Shown here: in pieces, positions 31,919 through 43,096 of the stretch
How positions within the stretch are numbered: position 1 is the first letter of the stretch
Layout of the letters: every line of letters begins with the position of its first letter
Assembly: GCA_030180135.1 (NCBI GenBank)
Contig: CM058235.1
Span: 92,852,535 to 92,916,534 of the forward strand
Origin: Orychophragmus violaceus
Lineage: Eukaryota > Streptophyta > Magnoliopsida > Brassicales > Brassicaceae
DNA: 64,000 nucleotides
Direction of reading: 5' to 3'
Notes under the pieces: model-generated
What the model saw: the letters and a program-made list of their open reading frames with translations, nothing else
The model's database searches: none
What the model was told of the DNA's origin: nothing
Program-made: the position numbers and the translations under genes

Positions 31919-33818
31919 TGTTGAGATTTAAACTTTAACTTAACACTTATAGGTTATCTGATCTTTGAGATGTGTTTGTTTTTTATGCAGGAAATAATAA
32001 ACGACACAAGAATTTGGTTACCCTGTGTTCACCAATTGGCTACGTCACATGGGTGAGATCACAATCTCACAAGATGCACTATATCGTTTTGAATACAAAA
32101 GCAAACATAAGTTCCTCCTACCACCAACTTATCTATGTATCAAAACTTGCACCTAAGAAAGCTTCTCTAAAGAATCTATTAGCTCTAGAAACTAGGTGTT
32201 TCTCTAGCTCTGTATTCCTTAGCTCTCTTAACTCTCTCCTTAGCTCACGCTTGCACAGCCTGTTTCTTAATGCACTCGTAGCTCTGATCTTCTTATTGTA
32301 TCTCACGTAGTTATTACGTTTATGTGTTATATCTTTATATACAACAACATCACAACCCTAATTACCACCTTCTTTTGTTTCAGGTTTAGAAGACTTCAAG
32401 ACATCAGCTGGGCTTCATCTATAGCTGGCCCACTTTGAACATCTGCTGGAATCCAGATGGGCTTCTTATTCATCTGAGCCCACTCCATTACACAGATAAT
32501 TAGGCCCATTTATCAGCAAATCTCCCCTTGGGCCAATTATCCTTTTCAGACGAACAAAATAGGGAGCCTAATTTTTTCCGCGTGCTGTCTTTCTCTTTCT
32601 GGCTGCTTCCCATGGCGAGAGAAGTGGCGATTTTAATACAATCCCAGCTTCCTCCATAGATCCAATCCTTTTCCTTCTTATGCGAGCTCAGTCGATCATC
32701 AGGTAAGCTCGATCTCCTTTCTCTTTACCTTTGTTCTTTGTTGAATCGCCTTTCTCAGATACTTATAACCTTTGTATGTTCGAGTTTGAACGTGAAAGTT
32801 ATGATGATCCTTGTTTCCGACAATCAATCCATCAGATTAGTTCAAGAGAGCTCATCTCTTTCATTTATCTTCAATCGATTTATCTTTCTTTAACCCTTTA
32901 ACCTTTCTCTTCTTCTAGATACATGCATGTCTTGGATGAGACTTTTCCTTGATGTCTCTGACCCAAGAGAACTCAGATAAGTCTTAGAACCTTCTTCTAC
33001 TTTGTTTATTTGATGTCGGTTCAGATTCTGATCTGGAACATTTTAATGACTTCTTTATCAATCTGGTTTCAGATCGGTTGCTGATTTGGAGTAGCTCATA
33101 ACTTCTGTTACTCCAATCTAATGAATATGAGTCTTTGTTTTTACTTTTGTTTCCCTGTCGATTAGCTTCTCTTGACTAACTTGGTTTCTTTTCCTGTCTT
33201 GTAGGTCCAACGAACCTGAGAAGTCGCTTCCAATGCTTTACACCTCCCCCCTCGAATCGGGCTCCGGTAACATAGGTAAGCTTCTTCTCTGATCTTCTCC
33301 TAATGACCCTTTCACATAAGTATAAACTTCCTTAGTCTTAAGCTCGTGTTGATCGTATTTCATTGTCACAAGTGATCTCTGCTCCAGATTCTTAGATCTG
33401 TTTGACTCACTCCTAAGTGATTGATGTCTTCTGGTACATGTCTGAACTTGTATATATGGTGTCCTTGTTTAGTCAAGTAGCGACCTTGATCTGTTTTTGA
33501 CAAGTTTTTACTCGTTCTCTTGACAGTATTCCATCCATGATGAGCATCCTTGATGAAACTTGTAAGCTAAGTACAAAACCATTCACTCTGTTCTGTATTT
33601 ACTTTTCTTCTAAGACATGATCATCTAATACGATGTTTAATCTTTGACAGGCTTCTTTCCGGTACTGATCTCGACTCAAACTCTTGTGAACTTCAATCAT
33701 AGACATGATAAGTTCCTACTTCTGCATTACTTCTGAACACACTTTCATGTTCCTTGGATAATGTCTATTAACACTCGCTCCTTTCTTTTCAGGTACCAAT
33801 TGACAGTGTTCTGTGTCA
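31919..33818 (-). repeat. Copia array LTR 3 (1900 bp)
   Basis: Complete, same ends as LTRs 1 and 2. It is followed by 34 bp that match the 3' end of the interior (33819-33852), proof that another interior and LTR once lay to the right. Confidence 0.9.
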
Positions 33819-34017
33819 AGTGATACTCCACCTGGAACTGAAGACTTCTCTTCGTAAACAAGACAGCAAGTAAACGAATGAAGTGAGGTGAAAGTAAGCA
33901 ATTAACGAAGGCGTCAGGTTTCGGGAAGTTCTTAGGAAATCAGGACTATAGGCATTCAATCAATCGGGATCAAATTAAGAACTGTTCTAGAACTAGAATT
34001 ACAGAATTATAACAGAC

Positions 34018-34204
34018 CAACTTTCGTTGCGAATATTATCTATGTCTAACAACCTAGAAAGCCAACTTTCGTTGCGAATCCTAGAGTTCTAAACAAGCAT
34101 TAATCTCAGGTTCTTTCGTTCACAATTCTCCTAAGCCAAATTTCTTTGTGAATAGTTAAATTGCTCATCTAGGTTCTTTCTAGTTAATTAATCAACTTTC
34201 GTTG
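34018..34204 (-). other. Array of four GNRA hairpins, element E 3' LTR
   Basis: On the minus strand: CAAC-GAAA-GTTG (34193-34204), CAAA-GAAA-TTTG (34137-34148), CAAC-GAAA-GTTG (34063-34074 and 34018-34029). Spacings 56, 74 and 45, as in Ath1. Confidence 0.7.
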
Positions 34205-34642
34205 CAAAAATCAACCTAACAACAATAATCTAAATGGCCATTTCAGATCAAGCAATAAGAACAACCCTAGATGAAGAACTAGAAATATATGAATCCCTAC
34301 AGATTGATCAACCTATAATTCCATGAAATCCCTAATGAGAATCCCTAAACCTAACAGGTAAACTACTCAGACATGACAATCATAACAAAAGACATGATGA
34401 ATGAATATCATAAAACAGAATAAGAAACAGGGGTTCGAAATCTTCTCTCTGTCGAGTATCTGATCAGCCCCTAAAACTCTCTGAATGTAAAATAAAGCAT
34501 AGCCTAAACAATGGCTTAAAACCTATTATATAATGATCTAAACTCGTCTGGGGCCTTTTTTGTAAGTCTGGGAAACTTCTGGGCAAAAACTGCAAAATCT
34601 CCAAAAATGCAGATTTTTGTGCGCAGATCCCTGGAATCACCT

Positions 34643-34681
34643 TGCAACGACCGATGCACATACTACATCGACCATTGCAAG
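34643..34681 (-). repeat. Palindrome pair, element E 3' LTR (degenerate)
   Basis: GCAACGACCGATGC (34643) and an ACATCGACCATTGC unit starting about 21 bp on. The identical pair occurs in the 5' LTR at 54703 and 54724. Core CGATCG is reduced to CGACC in both. Confidence 0.7.
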
Positions 34682-34875
34682 GCGATTTCGCAGCCAGTGA
34701 ATTCTGTGAAACCTCTAAACAATGCAGAAATGCTCCCAATGCTCTCAAAACGTCCAATTAGGCTCCAAATGTCCTTAAACTTGTAAAACACCTGAAAAGA
34801 CTCCAAACCACATAGAAAGACTCGATAACAAAGACGTATACCATGGTCAAAAGTTCTAAAAACCATGATATATCA

Positions 34876-35187
34876 ACTCCCCCACACTTAGATTTTGCTT
34901 GCCCTCAAGCAAACAAAAAACCAAGATCAGGAGAAAAAGTTTGAAAACTTCAGAAACTCGTTTCATCGTAGGAGCACCACACTCAGATTCCCCTTAGTAA
35001 GCCACATGAAAATGAAATAAAGACCAACATGTACTTCCCCCACACTTAGCAACTATCCTGAGTAAACTCCACAGTCACATTCAGAGCATCCAAATTCACC
35101 ATACTGACTTCTATAAGCTATTAAGTGCGGTCTCACCTATGGGGTATCGATCAAAGAACACATGGACTCTTACTCTGTTAGCATCTG
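34876..35187 (-). other. Element E 3' end with polypurine tracts
   Basis: The polypurine tract (AGTGTGGGGGAGT on the minus strand, 34876-34889) is followed by a second copy at 35033-35047. No gene. Sequence continues at 49967 beyond element C. Confidence 0.8.
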
Positions 35188-35195
35188 ACCACTGA

Positions 35196-35232
35196 TATAT
35201 CATGGTTTTTACCGGTTTTATGCCATGATATA
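35196..35232 (+). other. LTR-terminal inverted repeat, element C
   Basis: TATATCATGG (35196-35205) with CCATGATATA (35223-35232), 10-bp perfect stem. It is the covarying counterpart of the Ath1 stem. Confidence 0.7.
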
Positions 35233-35377
35233 AGTATGTTTTAGAGTCTTTTGTGTTCTTTTAAAGTCTATTACAGGTATAATCAGGTTTGGAGCAGAAT
35301 TGGAGATATTGGAGCATTTTGGGGATTTTTGGAGTGTTTGGCCGAGAGATTGAGCTCACTGTCCAGAAATCAGGATT

Positions 35378-35412
35378 GCATCGATCGACACACCTTTGGT
35401 GTCGATCGACAC
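35378..35412 (+). repeat. CGATCG palindrome pair, element C 5' LTR
   Basis: GCATCGATCGACAC (35378) and GTGTCGATCGACAC (35399), 21 bp apart, about 106 bp before the TATA box. The 3' LTR has the pair at 48957 and 48977, the first with CGATCA. Confidence 0.9.
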
Positions 35413-35517
35413 ACTAGCGAGATGGGCCGATTCGGCGGTTTAATGAAGATTTAAGATTTTGCACTTTGGCTCAGAAGTTTCCAGTATTTACAAAGAAGCC
35501 CCAGCCGAGATTAAGCC

Positions 35518-35525
35518 TATATAAT
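35518..35525 (+). promoter_or_regulatory. TATA box, element C 5' LTR
   Basis: TATATAAT; the 3' LTR equivalent is at 49096-49103. Transcription would start near 35550. Confidence 0.55.
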
Positions 35526-35880
35526 TAGGATTTTGGTGTTTTATTTACTTACGCTTTCATAATTAAGAGCAGAGAGTTTTTAGAGCTATTGGGGCTGATC
35601 TGATCCTGTACTTCACTTTATTTTGGAGAAGATTTCGAACCCCTTTATTTATTTAATCTCTTTTATGCAAGCTATTAATTCATTGATTATGTTTACATCT
35701 TCTATGTCTGAGTAGATTCATAGTTAGGTTTAGGGTTTCTCATTAAGGATTTTATGACTTGCTAGACTTGTTTAATTCAGTTAAGGATTCACATGAATAG
35801 AATGTTCTTCGATCTAAATTGTGCTTAATGCTAGTTCTAACCTGATCAATTAGAATCTAGATCTTAGGTTGCTAAATACG

Positions 35881-36066
35881 ACACGAGAGTGTGGTTTAGA
35901 ATCTGAACTATTTAGGTTGAGCAATTAAATTATTCGCAAAGGAATTTGGTTTAGTTTAATTGTGAACATATCGAACTTGAAATTAATGCTGGTTTAATCT
36001 GTTAGCAATTGCAAAGGAATTTGGATTACTGCACTTAGACTTACAGAATTCTCGCAAAGGAATTTG
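35881..36066 (+). other. Array of four GNRA hairpins, element C 5' LTR
   Basis: ACAC-GAGA-GTGT (35881-35892), then CAAA-GGAA-TTTG three times (35937-35948, 36012-36023, 36055-36066). Spacings 56, 75 and 43, nearly those of Ath1 and E although the stems and loops differ. Lies 330-520 nt after the likely start site and before the primer site. Confidence 0.72.
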
Positions 36067-36390
36067 GTTAATTCTTTTTCCGTGATTTGATTTCTAGAAC
36101 TGTGCTTAATTAGATCCTGGCTGATTGATTTGTCTGCTTGTCTGATTTCCTGAGAACACCCTAGACTTAGCGCCTTTAATTAACTGCTTTCACCACCGAT
36201 AATCTGCTACTTGTTTACTTTTTCGCTTTGCTATTTAGTTTACTACAAATTGCTTTCTTCTTAGTTTAAATCTCTATAGTTCTAATCTATCGAGACCAGA
36301 GTCTCTGTGGATTCGATACCCTATATACTACAATCACTTAACTGTGCACTTGCAGTAGAATATGATTAAAACCTGACCCTATCAAGTTTT

Positions 36391-36408
36391 TGGCGCCGTT
36401 GCCGGGGA
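36391..36408 (+). other. Element C primer-binding site
   Basis: TGGCGCCGTTGCCGGGGA, 6 bp after the LTR. Confidence 0.88.
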
Positions 36409-36561
36409 CTCTTAGAGTCTTCGATAGGATCGAACTTAGGGTTTTTACTAGGATTTTTTTTTTTTTCGTTTTGTTTTTATTTTTCGTTTTGTTTTTATTT
36501 TTCGTTTTAATTACTAAATTTTTCTCTGTTTTCTCTCTGTCGCAGGTACCGATTTCGCTTT

Positions 36562-36647
36562 GCGTCGATCGTTGCACCTTTGTGTCGATCGACACTAGGC
36601 GATTCTGAGATTGAATCGATCGTTGCACTGATAGCATCGAGCGTTGC
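36562..36647 (+). repeat. CGATCG palindromes in element C leader
   Basis: Starts at 36562, 36582, 36613 and 36634 (spacings 20, 31, 21). Last unit has CGAGCG. They end about 20 bp before the first gag ATG (36668). Confidence 0.88.
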
Positions 36648-36667
36648 TTGACGATTACAGACAGTTT

Positions 36668-38764
36668 ATGCAGACGCGTGAAACTAGAAGTAATCAGAAC
36701 TTGAACCTCGTTAATCTCGGACTTGAAGAACTTGGACGTCTAGAGAGGACTAACAGAAGAGAAAGAAGAGCAAGGATGGTGGTACAGAAGGTAATCATTA
36801 TGCCTGATGCTCAAGGTACCCTGAGGAACCGAGATAACAATCCGTACAATGTTGCTGGGCATCGGATTGATGATGAAGGGAATGTAATCCCTGATCCTCC
36901 GGAGAAACCGCAACAGGAGCAGAACCAAGGTCAAAGACAGGCCCAAGGTAGACAGATGGTTGTCCATGAGAGGACTTTAGCTGACTACAACAGACCGGAT
37001 GAGTTTCATGCAAACCAGTCAGCTTTAGTGATTCTTGGATTTGAGAGGAATGATTTTGAAATCAAAACCATCTACTACTCGCTGATGAGACAGAATGCCT
37101 TCCTTGGTTATCCAACAGAGCAGCCTATGGATCACATTGATCAGTTTGAGGATATAATCACTGGCATGAAGTATGATGGAGTTTGCTAGGATTATCTGTT
37201 TCTTAAGCTCTTTCCGCAGAGTCTCGCTGGAGACGCTGATGCATGGATTAAGAAATTGCCAGCTGGGCAGTTTACTACTTGGGCAGCCCTGAAGAGTGAG
37301 TTTCTGCGCCACTTCTACGATGATGCGCGCTCCGACCAGTCTAGACAGGATATTCTGACTTTTTCCCAAGGCCCTGTGGAGCCTCTTAAGGCTGCCTGGA
37401 TGAGATTCAAAAAGTACCAGCGTGACTGCCCACACCATGGATTCACCGAGGTCACATTGCTAGGTATCTTCTTCAGAGGCATGGATCTTCCATATCAGTC
37501 TGCGCTGGATAACTCCAGTAATGCAAACTTCAACACCAGGACTCCTGCACAAGCTAAGCAGTTGATTGAGAACTTAGTGAGCAGCAACAGTTGCAAGACT
37601 ATGGATGAGAGGAGGAAGAAATCTGGTGGAAGTATAGAGAATTCGGAGATTGCTGATATTAGATCTAAGCTTGACACAGTTTGTAATCTCCTACCTGGTA
37701 AGAAGGCTGTCCACTTTGCTCAAGATGTAGAGGTAATTCAGACTGAGGAGGACACTCAGGAAGAAGATGTGAATTACATTGGAGGATCTAGTTTCCAAGG
37801 CAATAGATTTGGTAATCAACAGGGAAACATGTTCTTCAATGGAGGACAAAGGAGTGCCTTCACAGGCAATCAGAACTCTTCTAGCTTTGGACAGACTAGT
37901 GGTTTTCAGAAACCTTTTGGACAAGGTACTCAGAAAACTTATGGATCTTCGTCTTATCACACTCCTCCTGCAGCCACTGCTCATGAGAGTAAGATGGAAG
38001 CAATGATGAAACAGCTGCTGGAGAGTCAGACTAAGAGTGCTGCAGACTTCGACAAGAAGATAGGGACAGTCTATGAGGAGCTGAATGGGAAATTTGAATA
38101 CCTGAGCGCGCATATGAAGGAGCTTGATGCTAAGGTTGCAAGAACTGTTGGATATGCTCATAGGGAAGATGGATATCTCCCAGGGAGAACTGATGCTAAT
38201 CCCAAATATCAATGCAATGCAGTGACATTGAGAAGTGCTAAGGAGCTGTTACCTGGCCAGAAAAGGCAGTTGAGTGTTGAAGAACTCGTGGAAATTGAAG
38301 AATTGGAAGATGGGATCCGTGACATTCGTAATGCATCGATCGACGCCACCAAGCAATGGTCGATGCAAAGCGATAATGCGGAATCTGTCGTAACAAAGTC
38401 ACCCAGCAACGATCGACACCCTACCAGTGACGATCGACGCAAGGCGACTACAGAGAGTTCAAAACCAGAGAAACCGAAACAGTCGACCGAGAGGGTTTAC
38501 AAGCCTAAGGTACCTTATCCCAAGAATCCCAGAAAAGCTAAAAACGATAAGCAGTACGCCAAGTGCAAGGAGTTCATTAAAAAGGTAAAAGTTGAAGTGC
38601 CTTTGATTGACTCCATGGAAACCTCTCCTGTGATGAAGAGATGTCTTAAGGATATGATTGTTGGAAAGTGGTCTGATGAGGAGAGTGTAATGATGATCAA
38701 TGAGGTGTGTAGTGCAGTGATTCAGGGCAGAATTCCTGAGAAGTTGAAAGATCCAGGAAGCTTT
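36668..38764 (+). pseudogene. Gag of element C
   Basis: From ATG 36668 the frame carries an N-terminal linker (DEGNVIPDPPEKPQ), a conserved LADYNRPDEFHANQSA segment and the retrotransposon gag domain (PMDHIDQFEDI; FLRHFYDDARSDQSRQDIL; FTEVTLLGIFFRGMD). A Gln/Ser/Gly-rich part and a coiled-coil-like region (EAMMKQLLESQTK, KFEYLSAHMKELDAKV) follow, then a Lys/Pro-rich linker. One TAG (37187-37189) interrupts it where E has Ser. Palindromes at 38333-38440 are translated in the linker (ASIDATKQ; SNDRHPTSDDRR). Copia D cuts the frame at 38764; it continues in phase at 43731. Confidence 0.85.
38333..38440 (+). repeat. CGATCG palindromes in element C gag-protease linker
   Basis: GCATCGATCGACGC (38333), GCAACGATCGACAC (38406) and GTGACGATCGACGC (38427); the last two are 21 bp apart. 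Confidence 0.85.
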
Positions 38765-39393
38765 TGTTGGAAAGTTTAGACTCTTGGTTCAATTCTCAGA
38801 TTAGTTGAACCTACTAAACATGCATTAGATCTAGGTGTTCTTATTTAGAAACATATGATCTCACCTTTTACCTGTTTGTTTGCAGCGGAATTGATGAACA
38901 GGTCAATGATCAGGGAGATACACCGAGAGATGGATCCTCCAAAGGCTCACACACGCAATCACCGGAAATTGGCTGCTAGACCACCAGGAAGAGAGGCGCA
39001 GAGAGAGGAGAGAAATCGCGGCTAGGGTTGGGTTAAGGGAGAAGAGAATTGGCTTTTAGTCATTTAAAAGCCTTCTCTTTCCCTTTTGGGCTTTTGGGCC
39101 CAATCTGATTAAATTCCATTTAATCAGACCCATTAGTCTTTCTCTCTTAGTACGACAAATGCCTAGCACTTTTGTCGTACTTCTGCTAAGCCGTTCCAAC
39201 ATTATTTCCAGCTAGCTTAAGCGTGTGACCCATATGGGATCATACAATAAAGGCAATAAGTCCAAGACTTATAGATCATGAGCGGACTCTAGCAAGCCAT
39301 CATGACCCCCAGCATTGTATGACTTATGTCTGATCACTGACATACTCTTACGTTATAGAGACAGTACAGAGATTGCTGGACACAATTCCAACA
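38765..39393 (-). repeat. Element D 3' LTR (629 bp)
   Basis: Two perfect inverted repeats: AGTACGACAAA/TTTGTCGTACT (39149-39181) and TCTGATTAAAT/ATTTAATCAGA (39104-39128), then GGCTTTTA/TAAAAGCC around a TATA-like TTTTAAAT near 39050-39071. Confidence 0.94.
39104..39181 (-). promoter_or_regulatory. Paired perfect palindromes in D LTR
   Basis: Both inverted repeats lie just upstream, in element orientation, of the TATA-like stretch. The second copy is at 43436-43513. Confidence 0.5.
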
Positions 39394-40250
39394 ATCTCCC
39401 ACTTGAACTGGAATCTCTGTATTCATAATCCCTTTCGTCTCAATATCTCGATTAGTCATAAGGCAAGATTAGTGTCATCCTTATAAAGCCTAATCTTGTT
39501 CATCGGACTCTGATTTGATACTGACAATACAAACGACTCGGGAAAGTCCGTTTGAGCATGGCCATGCGTTTTCCAGTATTCAAATCTCCGATTGGCCTAG
39601 AGATATTCACTCCATTTATATTGGAGGGACAAATCCCATCTTGTTCCATCACTGTAAACTACTCATTTCATGATGTACCCAAACAAGGTCCTTATAGTTA
39701 TCGCAGAACGATAGCGTTAGACAATGATCAAAGTGCATCAGTCCATATGCAGTCACATGCATGCGAACTCAGGTCTAAGGACTATACTCTATAGTCGTAG
39801 TAAGAATCTCTTATGACACAGATATAAATATCCTGAAGAGTTCTTATTAGCGGGTCTTGTCCGGTCGTATGTTCCCAACATACACCTATGTACTGACTTT
39901 GATGCCGAGCATCTATGACACACTGAGACTTTGTCATAAGTCACGTACCAATCCAATCTTGCACGGTTGTTGGTGTTCCAATTTCAACAACCTTCGACTG
40001 GGGACAGGATGATATAAAACATTTATCAAATATAGGATCTCATGATCAAGCTAAATGACTTCGATGACTCAAGATCAAATCATTTACTTCGATGACCTAT
40101 AAAATGGTTCATATCATTTTGGAACGATTATTTCATCACAGTTAAAATAATCTTGAAATAATAATTTCATTAAAACATAAATAATAATGTTTTACAAGAA
40201 CATATCAAATAACTAAAATAAAGCTCACAAAACTCCCACTCAAATTTAGA
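39394..40250 (-). other. Element D polypurine tract and 3' non-coding region
   Basis: AAGTGGGAGAT on the minus strand directly precedes the 3' LTR (39394-39404). The rest is non-coding and resembles 25700-26580 of Ins2 in reverse orientation. No gene supported. Confidence 0.75.
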
Positions 40251-41279
40251 TTACATTTCAATGTTTCTAATGCCTACAGCTTCAGTCAGGAACTCGAGCT
40301 TAGGCCTTGGGAGTGGCTTTGTCAACGGATCAGCGACATTATCATCTGTCGGAACTCGGCTGATCTTGACTTCCTTTCTATTAATGATGTCACGTATCAA
40401 GTGATATCTTCTTTGAACATGCTTGGATTTCTGGTGTGATCTTGGTTCCTTTGCCTGAGCTATAGCACCATTGTTGTCACAAAATAGTGCCAGAGGCTCA
40501 GCCGCATCTGGTATCACACCTAGTTCCATAATGAACTTTCGAATCCAAACAGCTTCCTTCGCTGCTTCTGAGGCGGCGATATATTCAGCTTCTGTAGTGG
40601 AATCAGCAACGGTGTCCTGCTTGGAGCTTCTCCAACTTACTGCACCGCCATTCAGACAAAAGACATAACCGGACTGTGACCGGAAATCATCTGTGTCTGT
40701 CTGGAAACTTGCGTCCGTGAATCCACTGACTTTAAGCACATCACTTCCACCGTACACTAAGAACTTATCCTTAGTATGTCTTAGATACTTCAAGATGTTC
40801 TTTACGGCAATCCAATGGTTTTCACCTGGATTTGACTGGTATCTACTCGTCATGCTCAATGCGTAAGCAACATCAGGACGAGTACAGATCATGGCATACA
40901 TGACAGATCCTATTGCAGATGCATAAGGAATATTCTTCATGCGCTCAAGCTCAGCAGCCGACGTAGGGCTCTGCTTCTTGCTTAGCGTCGTGCCATGTAC
41001 CATTGGCGTGAAGCCCTTCTTGGAATCTTTCATGCTGAATCTTTGTAGGACTTTGTCAATGTATGAGTCTTGACACAAGCCTATCAGCCTCTTAGGTCTA
41101 TCCCGATAGATCCTAATTCCAAGAACGTATGCGGCTTCACCCATGTCTTTCATGGAAAAACAACTTCCAAGCCAGTCTTTTACAGACTTCAGCATTGGAA
41201 TGTCGTTTCCGAGAAGCAGTATGTCATCAACATACAGAATAAGAAAAACGATTTTGCTCCCACTAGTTTTCTTATACAC
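40251..41279 (-). CDS. RT C-terminus and RNase H of element D
   Basis: 342 codons, open. It starts inside copia RT with the catalytic YVDDILLLGNDIPML segment near residue 17 and LGIRIYRDRPKRLIGLCQ. The connection domain follows, with PYASAIGSVMYAMICTRPD near 125. Then comes RNase H with TDASF (near 190), AEYIAASEAAKEAVW (near 235), FCDNNGAI (near 265), and SKHVQRRYHLIRD with VADPLTKPLP at the end. The N-terminal RT fingers and the upstream pol domains are gone, so the protein cannot act as polymerase; an isolated RNase H is conceivable but the Met used as start is arbitrary. Confidence 0.85.
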   Translation of the reverse strand: MYKKTSGSKIVFLILYVDDILLLGNDIPMLKSVKDWLGSCFSMKDMGEAAYVLGIRIYRDRPKRLIGLCQDSYIDKVLQRFSMKDSKKGFTPMVHGTTLSKKQSPTSAAELERMKNIPYASAIGSVMYAMICTRPDVAYALSMTSRYQSNPGENHWIAVKNILKYLRHTKDKFLVYGGSDVLKVSGFTDASFQTDTDDFRSQSGYVFCLNGGAVSWRSSKQDTVADSTTEAEYIAASEAAKEAVWIRKFIMELGVIPDAAEPLALFCDNNGAIAQAKEPRSHQKSKHVQRRYHLIRDIINRKEVKISRVPTDDNVADPLTKPLPRPKLEFLTEAVGIRNIEM

Positions 41280-42540
41280 GCATTGTTCTTCTTCGTTTCT
41301 GATAAAGTCAAATTGCTTGATCGCTTCATCAAAACGAAGATTCCAGCTCCTCGATGCTTGTAGTAGTCATATCTGAAATATATAAATAAAAAGGTTATTA
41401 GTTATATGTTCAAAATGATTAATCTCGTATTAAAGTATAATATGATTAATCATGCATTATATTCAATAACATAAGTTACCCTCAATAGAATATAATGATT
41501 CCAAGATCCACATATAACTGAGATTAAAGTGGGCCACTGGCCGTCACCCAACCTTAGCTTATATCGGTAAGCCCTATGTCGGCTAATTATATCCGTGATA
41601 TAACTCTTGGTTGTGAATCTGGGCCCGAGGCCCAATCCACTCTGATGTCTCAAGGCCCGGGACTCCCGATGGCCTAGTCAAGAAAACCGGACTATACAGT
41701 CATGTAATCATTAATGTCTGGGACTCCCAATGACATTTATGAATCACAAACCGTCTTACCCACGCAAAAGCAGACATCCTCACACTGTAAGGCCATGAAT
41801 GCAATTGAATGGGCTTTGACAGCTGACATAGCCCGGACAAGACATCCAACGCTTGATATTATTTGAGGTTCGTAGGTTTATTAAAATCATTCCCAAAATA
41901 GAAGATTACTATTTCGGGAAACTTTCTATTTATGGAAACCTACTATTTTTGGAAACTTTCTAAAATTGGAAACTTTCTAAAAACGGAAACTTTCTAATTT
42001 TAGAAATTCCTTTAAAAATCCAAAACCCGCAAATTCAGAAACTTCTAATTTTGGAAACTTTCTAATTTCGAAATTTCGGAACTTTATAAAATTTAAAATC
42101 GAATTTCATAATTTTATTTTATAAAATAAGTTTTAAATTTAAATCTGAAGAATGACTCAATTAATGGCCCAATTGTTTTAACTTCTTGGCCCGAGGCCCA
42201 AGAATTGGTCTATGTCCAAGACATGACCCAATTGTCCAATTAATTGACATAACCGGTCTGGTTCATTAAAACTGGTCTAACCAAGTTTCAATTACTACGA
42301 TGACCACAATTGTCAACCGGTTATTTACTAAACCGGATTTTCTCAATTTATTTGGTCCAACCAAATCAAATTAGAAATTCTGGTTTAGGCACTAAATCCA
42401 ATAATTCTTTCGACATTGGATTTCTTATTCCGGTTTAACCAGATTCAATAAACTTATTAATCTGTTTATTAAACCAGAACGTTGATTTTAATCAAGTTTT
42501 GAACCGAGCATTGAACCGTACCGAATTAGTCACGAACCAA
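41280..42540 (-). other. Element D leader, AT-rich with GAAACTTTCTA repeats
   Basis: No gene. At 41890-42080 a 17-18-bp GGAAACTTTCTAAAATT-type unit repeats about six times. The region around 41640-41690 is the reverse complement of the Ins2 leader near 22020-22075. Confidence 0.65.
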
Positions 42541-42585
42541 ACCGAGTTGGTCGTGACCTAATTTCCAGCCAAGGAGCCATCGTCC

Positions 42586-42905
42586 AGCCGCTCAGCCGCG
42601 AGCCAACCGATCCGAGATCGAGGCGCTTCAGCTACGGCCGGACGCAAACAGCCGGGACGGGACGGACGGTGCAGCCGGGACGACGCATCCACGATCGCCG
42701 AGCGATCAGGACGCGACGCACACGGACGGACGCTCCACGATCGCCGAGCGATCGGGACGCGTTGCACTGCCGGTTTGACGCGATCGAGATGACGCGATCG
42801 GACGCAACGCGACCGTCCGACCGTCCGACCGTCCGATCGAATCCAATCCGACCGTCCGACCGTCCGCCCGCGATCAATCCGTCCATCCCGACCGTCCATA
42901 CTCAA
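42586..42905. repeat. GC-rich GACCGTCC / CGATCGC repeats in element D leader
   Basis: GACCGTCC starts at 42811, 42819 and 42827 (period 8) and again near 42850 and 42858. A CCACGATCGCCGAGCGATC unit is at 42689 and 42735 (period 46). The block is far richer in CpG than the rest of the window. Long frames here on both strands are by-products of composition. Confidence 0.75.
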
Positions 42906-43083
42906 TCGGCCGATCATCCAAAACCGAGTCATATAGCTCATGTTTTGCGATTTTTCTTGTGTGTTTAGAGTTCAATTCTGATTCTTAATCGTTTTATCTT
43001 ATCAGTAATTGATTCAAAAACAATTCTAATCAGATTTAACAACCTAAACAATGAATCTAAAACAAGAAACCTAAGAACCAATG

Positions 43084-43095
43084 GCTCTGATACCA
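43084..43095 (-). other. Element D primer-binding site
   Basis: GCTCTGATACCA on plus, TGGTATCAGAGC in element orientation, one base from the 5' LTR. Confidence 0.92.
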
Positions 43096-43096
43096 C

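Larger units (their letters stand above)
8525..33852 (-). mobile_element. Minus-strand copia tandem array (LTR-interior-LTR-interior-LTR), nested
   Basis: Three LTRs of 1889, 1903 and 1900 bp alternate with two interiors, each about 2.55 kb once younger insertions are removed. On the minus strand the LTRs run TGACACAG...TCTCAACA and are followed by AGTGGTATCAGAGC, the tRNA-Met primer site of Ty1/copia elements. Each interior codes only for gag, a CCHC knuckle, protease and a gag-pre-integrase region, with no RT or integrase. A sliver of a third interior (33819-33852) and a 48-bp LTR tail at 54935-54982 indicate that a fourth LTR once followed. The outer flanks (CACCG on the left, AGTGT on the right) do not match as a TSD. 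Confidence 0.85.
33853..34875 (-). repeat. Element E 3' LTR, truncated
   Basis: Matches 53907-54934. The palindrome pair is at 34643-34681 and GNRA hairpins are at 34018-34204. The junction with copia sequence at 33852/33853 has no LTR end, so it is a deletion breakpoint. Confidence 0.85.
35193..36384 (+). repeat. Element C 5' LTR (1192 bp)
   Basis: TGATATATC...GACCCTATCA. Terminal hairpin 35196-35232, palindrome pair 35378-35412, TATA box 35518, four GNRA hairpins 35881-36066. Confidence 0.92.

Noticed and set aside
38209..38442. Minus-strand frames across gag and pol of element C
   Set aside because: Shadows of the sense frames; no domains.
42558..42968. Long frames on both strands in the GC-rich leader of D
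   Set aside because: Low-complexity Arg/Asp/Ser strings that translate the GACCGTCC and CGATCG repeats in several frames; composition artefact.
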